From positions 1 to 14,799 of the forward strand of contig JBAXQM010000037.1 of NCBI GenBank assembly GCA_037131735.1: a stretch of 14,799 bases of DNA, written 5' to 3'. The stretch is from CAIUPE01 sp037131735. Its GTDB lineage: Bacteria; Pseudomonadota; Alphaproteobacteria; Rhizobiales; Beijerinckiaceae. Position 1 is the stretch's first letter. Every line of letters starts with the position of its first letter. The notes under the pieces were generated by a model. That model was not told the origin of the DNA. It made no database searches and saw nothing but the letters and a program-made list of their open reading frames with translations. A program made the position numbers and the translations under genes. Below, in pieces: positions 12,300-14,799 of this stretch.

Positions 12300-13928
12300 T
12301 TACACCATCCGCGCTTGCTCAACCGCTGCTGCGATAAAGCTTGCGAACAGCGGATGTGGTTCGAACGGGCGTGATTTCAATTCGGGGTGATATTGCACGC
12401 CGATAAACCAAGGATGATCGGGATATTCCACTGTCTCAGGCAAAAGCCCGTCCGGTGACACGCCCGCGAACAAAAGGCCCTTGTCTTCGAGCTTTTTGCG
12501 ATAGGACATGTTCACTTCATAGCGATGGCGATGGCGTTCGGAAATGTCGCCGGTGCCATAGATTTTTGCGATGTGGCTGCCTTCTTGTAACCGCGCGCGG
12601 AAGGCGCCCAAGCGCATCGTGCCGCCGAGATCGCCACCCTCTTCGCGGATCTTCAATTCATTACCTTGCATCCATTCGGTCATCAAACCGACAAGCGGTT
12701 CTTTGCACGGTCCGAATTCGGTCGAGTTCGCGTCTTTGATACCGGCGAGATTGCGTGCGGCTTCGATCACCGCCATTTGCATGCCAAAGCAGATGCCGAA
12801 ATACGGCACCTTGCGTTCACGTGCGAAACGCGCCGCATTGATTTTGCCTTCTGCACCGCGTTGGCCGAAGCCGCCCGGCACTAGAATGCCGTGCACATGT
12901 TCAAGAAACGGTGCTGGGTCTTCGCGCTCGAACACTTCCGATTCAATCCAGTCAAATTTCACTTTGACCTTGTTAGCGATGCCGCCGTGATAGAGCGCTT
13001 CGATGAGTGATTTATACGCGTCTTTCATGCCGGTATATTTGCCGACAATCGCAATCGTCACTTCACCTTCAGGATTATTCACGCGATCCATCACACCGTT
13101 CCAGCGTGTCAGATCGGGCTTTGGTGCGGGTTCGATCCCGAAAGCGGCAAGCACTTCCGCATCAAGCCCTGCTTCGTGATAGGCTTCCGGCACTTTGTAG
13201 ATCGAGGTGACATCGCGCGCTTCAATGACGGCGGTTTCACGCACATTGCAAAAGAGTGCGAGTTTGCGCCGTTCTTCTTTCGGAATTTCGCGATCCGAAC
13301 GGCAGAGCAAAATATCGGGCTGAATGCCGATGGAGCGAAGTTCTTTCACAGAATGTTGCGTCGGCTTGGTTTTGAGCTCACCCGCCGCCGGAATGTAAGG
13401 CATCAAAGTGAGATGCACATAGACCGCATGGCCGCGCGGCAAATCATTGCCGAGCTGGCGAATGGCTTCGAAAAACGGCAGGCCTTCAATGTCGCCCACC
13501 GTGCCGCCGATTTCGACCAGCACGAAATCAAAACCGTCATTGCCCTCAAGCACAAAATCTTTGATCGCATTGGTGACATGCGGAATGACCTGCACCGTGC
13601 CGCCAAGATAATCGCCACGCCGTTCTTTCGTGATGATGTCCTGATAGATGCGGCCCGTGGTGATGTTGTCCTGCTTGGTGGCGGGCCGTCCGGTGAAGCG
13701 CTCATAATGGCCGAGATCGAGATCGGTTTCGGCACCGTCATCGGTGACGAAACATTCGCCATGCTGATAGGGGCTCATCGTGCCCGGATCGACATTGAGA
13801 TAGGGGTCGAGTTTACGAAGGCGCACCGAGTAACCCCGGGCCTGAAGAAGAGCACCCAGAGCCGCCGACGCAAGCCCTTTGCCCAATGAAGACACCACGC
13901 CACCGGTGATGAAAATATACCGTGCCAT
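12300..13928 (-). CDS. pyrG: CTP synthase
   Basis: Makes CTP from UTP with ATP and glutamine-derived ammonia in the cytosol. The 542 residues match the family length. The N-terminal synthase domain begins MARYIFITGGVVSSLGKGL with its P-loop and includes DPYLNVDPGTMSPYQHGE and EIGGTVGDIEGLPF. The C-terminal class I glutamine amidotransferase domain has the nucleophile Cys380 (GICFGMQ) and the His514/Glu516 pair (YHPE). An AAGGA ribosome binding site lies about 8 bases before the ATG. A terminator separates it from secG, so it should have its own promoter within 13929-14035, where I see no clear boxes. I see no terminator after it, so transcripts may run into brnT. Confidence 0.98.
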   Translation of the reverse strand: MARYIFITGGVVSSLGKGLASAALGALLQARGYSVRLRKLDPYLNVDPGTMSPYQHGECFVTDDGAETDLDLGHYERFTGRPATKQDNITTGRIYQDIITKERRGDYLGGTVQVIPHVTNAIKDFVLEGNDGFDFVLVEIGGTVGDIEGLPFFEAIRQLGNDLPRGHAVYVHLTLMPYIPAAGELKTKPTQHSVKELRSIGIQPDILLCRSDREIPKEERRKLALFCNVRETAVIEARDVTSIYKVPEAYHEAGLDAEVLAAFGIEPAPKPDLTRWNGVMDRVNNPEGEVTIAIVGKYTGMKDAYKSLIEALYHGGIANKVKVKFDWIESEVFEREDPAPFLEHVHGILVPGGFGQRGAEGKINAARFARERKVPYFGICFGMQMAVIEAARNLAGIKDANSTEFGPCKEPLVGLMTEWMQGNELKIREEGGDLGGTMRLGAFRARLQEGSHIAKIYGTGDISERHRHRYEVNMSYRKKLEDKGLLFAGVSPDGLLPETVEYPDHPWFIGVQYHPELKSRPFEPHPLFASFIAAAVEQARMV

Positions 13929-14011
13929 GGGGTTTTCCTTCTAATCAAAACTGTTCGATTCGCCAAAGACCGATCACGCGTCTTAGGCCCCTATCCACAC
14001 CGGATACCCAA

Positions 14012-14047
14012 TTTCCAAGAAAAAACCGGTTTCCAAGAAAAAACCGG
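14012..14047. repeat. Two tandem perfect copies of an 18-bp unit
   Basis: The unit TTTCCAAGAAAAAACCGG occurs at 14012-14029 and again at 14030-14047 without a spacer. The copy next to secG supplies the U-run and the first bases of the stem of the secG terminator; the other copy repeats that tail further downstream. Confidence 0.9.
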
Positions 14048-14063
14048 GCAGTTGCCTGCCCGG
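14036..14063 (-). terminator. Intrinsic terminator after secG
   Basis: CCGGGCAG (14044-14051) and CTGCCCGG (14056-14063), perfect 8-bp stem with a 4-base loop, followed on the minus strand by six Ts. It starts 28 bases after the secG stop. Confidence 0.92.
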
Positions 14064-14091
14064 CTCGTTTACGCCTGCCCGCGCGGGGCGC

Positions 14092-14472
14092 TTATGGCGC
14101 CGGCTTCGGCTGGCCTTCGAGCTGTTTCAACTGATCGAGCACGCCGCCGGTTGCCGGAGCGGCCGGTGCGTCCGTGCCCTTGGCCGGTGCGGATTGGCCA
14201 GTTGTCGCCTGATCGATGACCGATTTCGGCGCCGAAGAATTGCCCGCAATGATGGCGAGCAAGAGGCTGGTTGCGAAAAAGGCGGCCGCAAGAATGGCCG
14301 TGGTACGCGTGAGCAAATTCGCCTGCCCGCGACCGGACATAAGCCCCCCCAATCCGCCCGCGCCGCCGCCGCCCAAACCGCTCAACGCGCCCTGCTCGGA
14401 CCGCTGTAGAAGGATCACCGCGACCAGCGCGACCACGATCAGAAGATGGATAACAATCAAAACCTGTTGCAT
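14092..14472 (-). CDS. secG: Protein-export membrane protein SecG
   Basis: Small accessory subunit of the SecYEG translocon in the inner membrane. The 126 residues show the family plan: membrane helix 1 (about 3-22, MQQVLIVIHLLIVVALVAVILLQ split by its polar end), the cytoplasmic loop with LLQRSEQGALSGLGGGG (21-37) rich in Gly, then LLTRTTAILAAAFFATSL opening membrane helix 2 (about 55-76), and a disordered Ala/Pro/Gln-rich tail (80-126) as in other alphaproteobacterial SecG proteins. AAGAGG and AAAGG lie within 20 bases upstream of the ATG as possible ribosome binding sites. It follows tpiA with a 93-bp gap; the tpiA-secG-pyrG order is common in alphaproteobacteria. Confidence 0.95.
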   Translation of the reverse strand: MQQVLIVIHLLIVVALVAVILLQRSEQGALSGLGGGGAGGLGGLMSGRGQANLLTRTTAILAAAFFATSLLLAIIAGNSSAPKSVIDQATTGQSAPAKGTDAPAAPATGGVLDQLKQLEGQPKPAP

Positions 14473-14565
14473 GAAACCTTTGACCTCTTCGGTCTAATCA
14501 AATGGGTTGAGCGGCGATCTAGCACAAGGCTTCCGACGATAATAGGGAAAACCTTGAGTACAATT

Positions 14566-14799
14566 TTACCTATAATAACCCGCAATCGTCAGGAAATCCT
14601 CGGATTTAAGGCTCGCGCCGCCGACCAAAAGACCGTCAACATTGGCGACAGCAAGCAATTCGGCAGCATTTGAGGGCTTTACCGAGCCGCCATAGAGAAT
14701 GCGGACTTTCGCGCCTTCGTCCTTACCGAGAAGGCGCTTCAGGTCGCCACGGATCAGGGCATGGACTTCTTCGACATCCTTCGCGGTCGGGACGAGGCC
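14566..14799 (-). CDS. tpiA: Triose-phosphate isomerase, C-terminal part only
   Basis: Interconverts glyceraldehyde 3-phosphate and dihydroxyacetone phosphate. The last 78 codons before the TAA at 14568-14566 are in the window; the N-terminal two thirds with the catalytic Lys, His and Glu lie beyond the right edge. Visible are the loop 6 end (GLVPTAKDVEEVH; the Pro-Thr-Ala matches the family PTA) and the phosphate-binding segments RILYGGSVKPSNAAELL and VDGLLVGGASLKSEDFLTI, ending in AGYYR. It is read toward secG with 93 bp between. No terminator is obvious in that gap, so secG may share its transcript. Confidence 0.93.
   Translation of the reverse strand, partial: GLVPTAKDVEEVHALIRGDLKRLLGKDEGAKVRILYGGSVKPSNAAELLAVANVDGLLVGGASLKSEDFLTIAGYYR

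Noticed and set aside
13176..13889. Open reading frame of 237 codons on the plus strand
   Set aside because: It lies entirely antisense to pyrG, whose translation shows all catalytic residues; the plus-strand product has no recognisable pattern.
1..14799. CRISPR arrays, tRNA or rRNA genes, insertion sequences, integrase genes
   Set aside because: No regularly spaced repeats, no tRNA-like cloverleaf with T-loop sequence, and no transposase or integrase motifs were seen on either strand.

Overview
The window looks like chromosomal DNA of an alphaproteobacterium, probably of the Hyphomicrobiales type (inference, no database search). The grounds are the gene order tpiA-secG-pyrG-(insert)-kdsA-eno-ftsB-pdhA-pdhB-pdhC-lpdA, the PdhB with an N-terminal lipoyl domain, the short FtsB/DivIC-type protein between eno and pdhA, and the metal-dependent type of KdsA. 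Base composition is about 50-55% GC by eye, apart from one clearly AT-rich gene. Almost every gene is on the minus strand, so transcription runs right to left.

Right part (14799 to 12300): the 3' end of tpiA (glycolysis), secG (protein export) with a strong intrinsic terminator, then pyrG (CTP synthase). Middle part (12299 to 8625): an accessory block that breaks the usual pyrG-kdsA neighbourhood. It holds a brnT/brnA toxin-antitoxin pair with a near-perfect palindromic operator, an AT-rich gene for an orphan TIR-like NAD-cleaving candidate protein (PF10137 type), a 424-bp non-coding stretch full of hairpins that could be a structured RNA or attenuator on the minus strand, a small unknown protein, an unknown four-helix membrane protein, and a plus-strand tumE/tumA-type toxin-antitoxin pair. 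The last has a palindrome over its promoter and is divergent from a VOC-family gene.

Left part (8624 to 1): VOC gene and kdsA (KDO for lipopolysaccharide) separated by 3 bp, a terminator, eno (enolase), a terminator, ftsB (cell division), then the pyruvate dehydrogenase operon pdhA-pdhB-pdhC-lpdA with 31, 15 and 14 bp gaps; lpdA runs off the left edge. Enolase feeds phosphoenolpyruvate both to KdsA and, through pyruvate, to the dehydrogenase complex, so this half is a compact central-carbon and envelope block. The best candidates for something undescribed are the hairpin-rich stretch at about 10211-10487 and the orphan TIR gene beside it.
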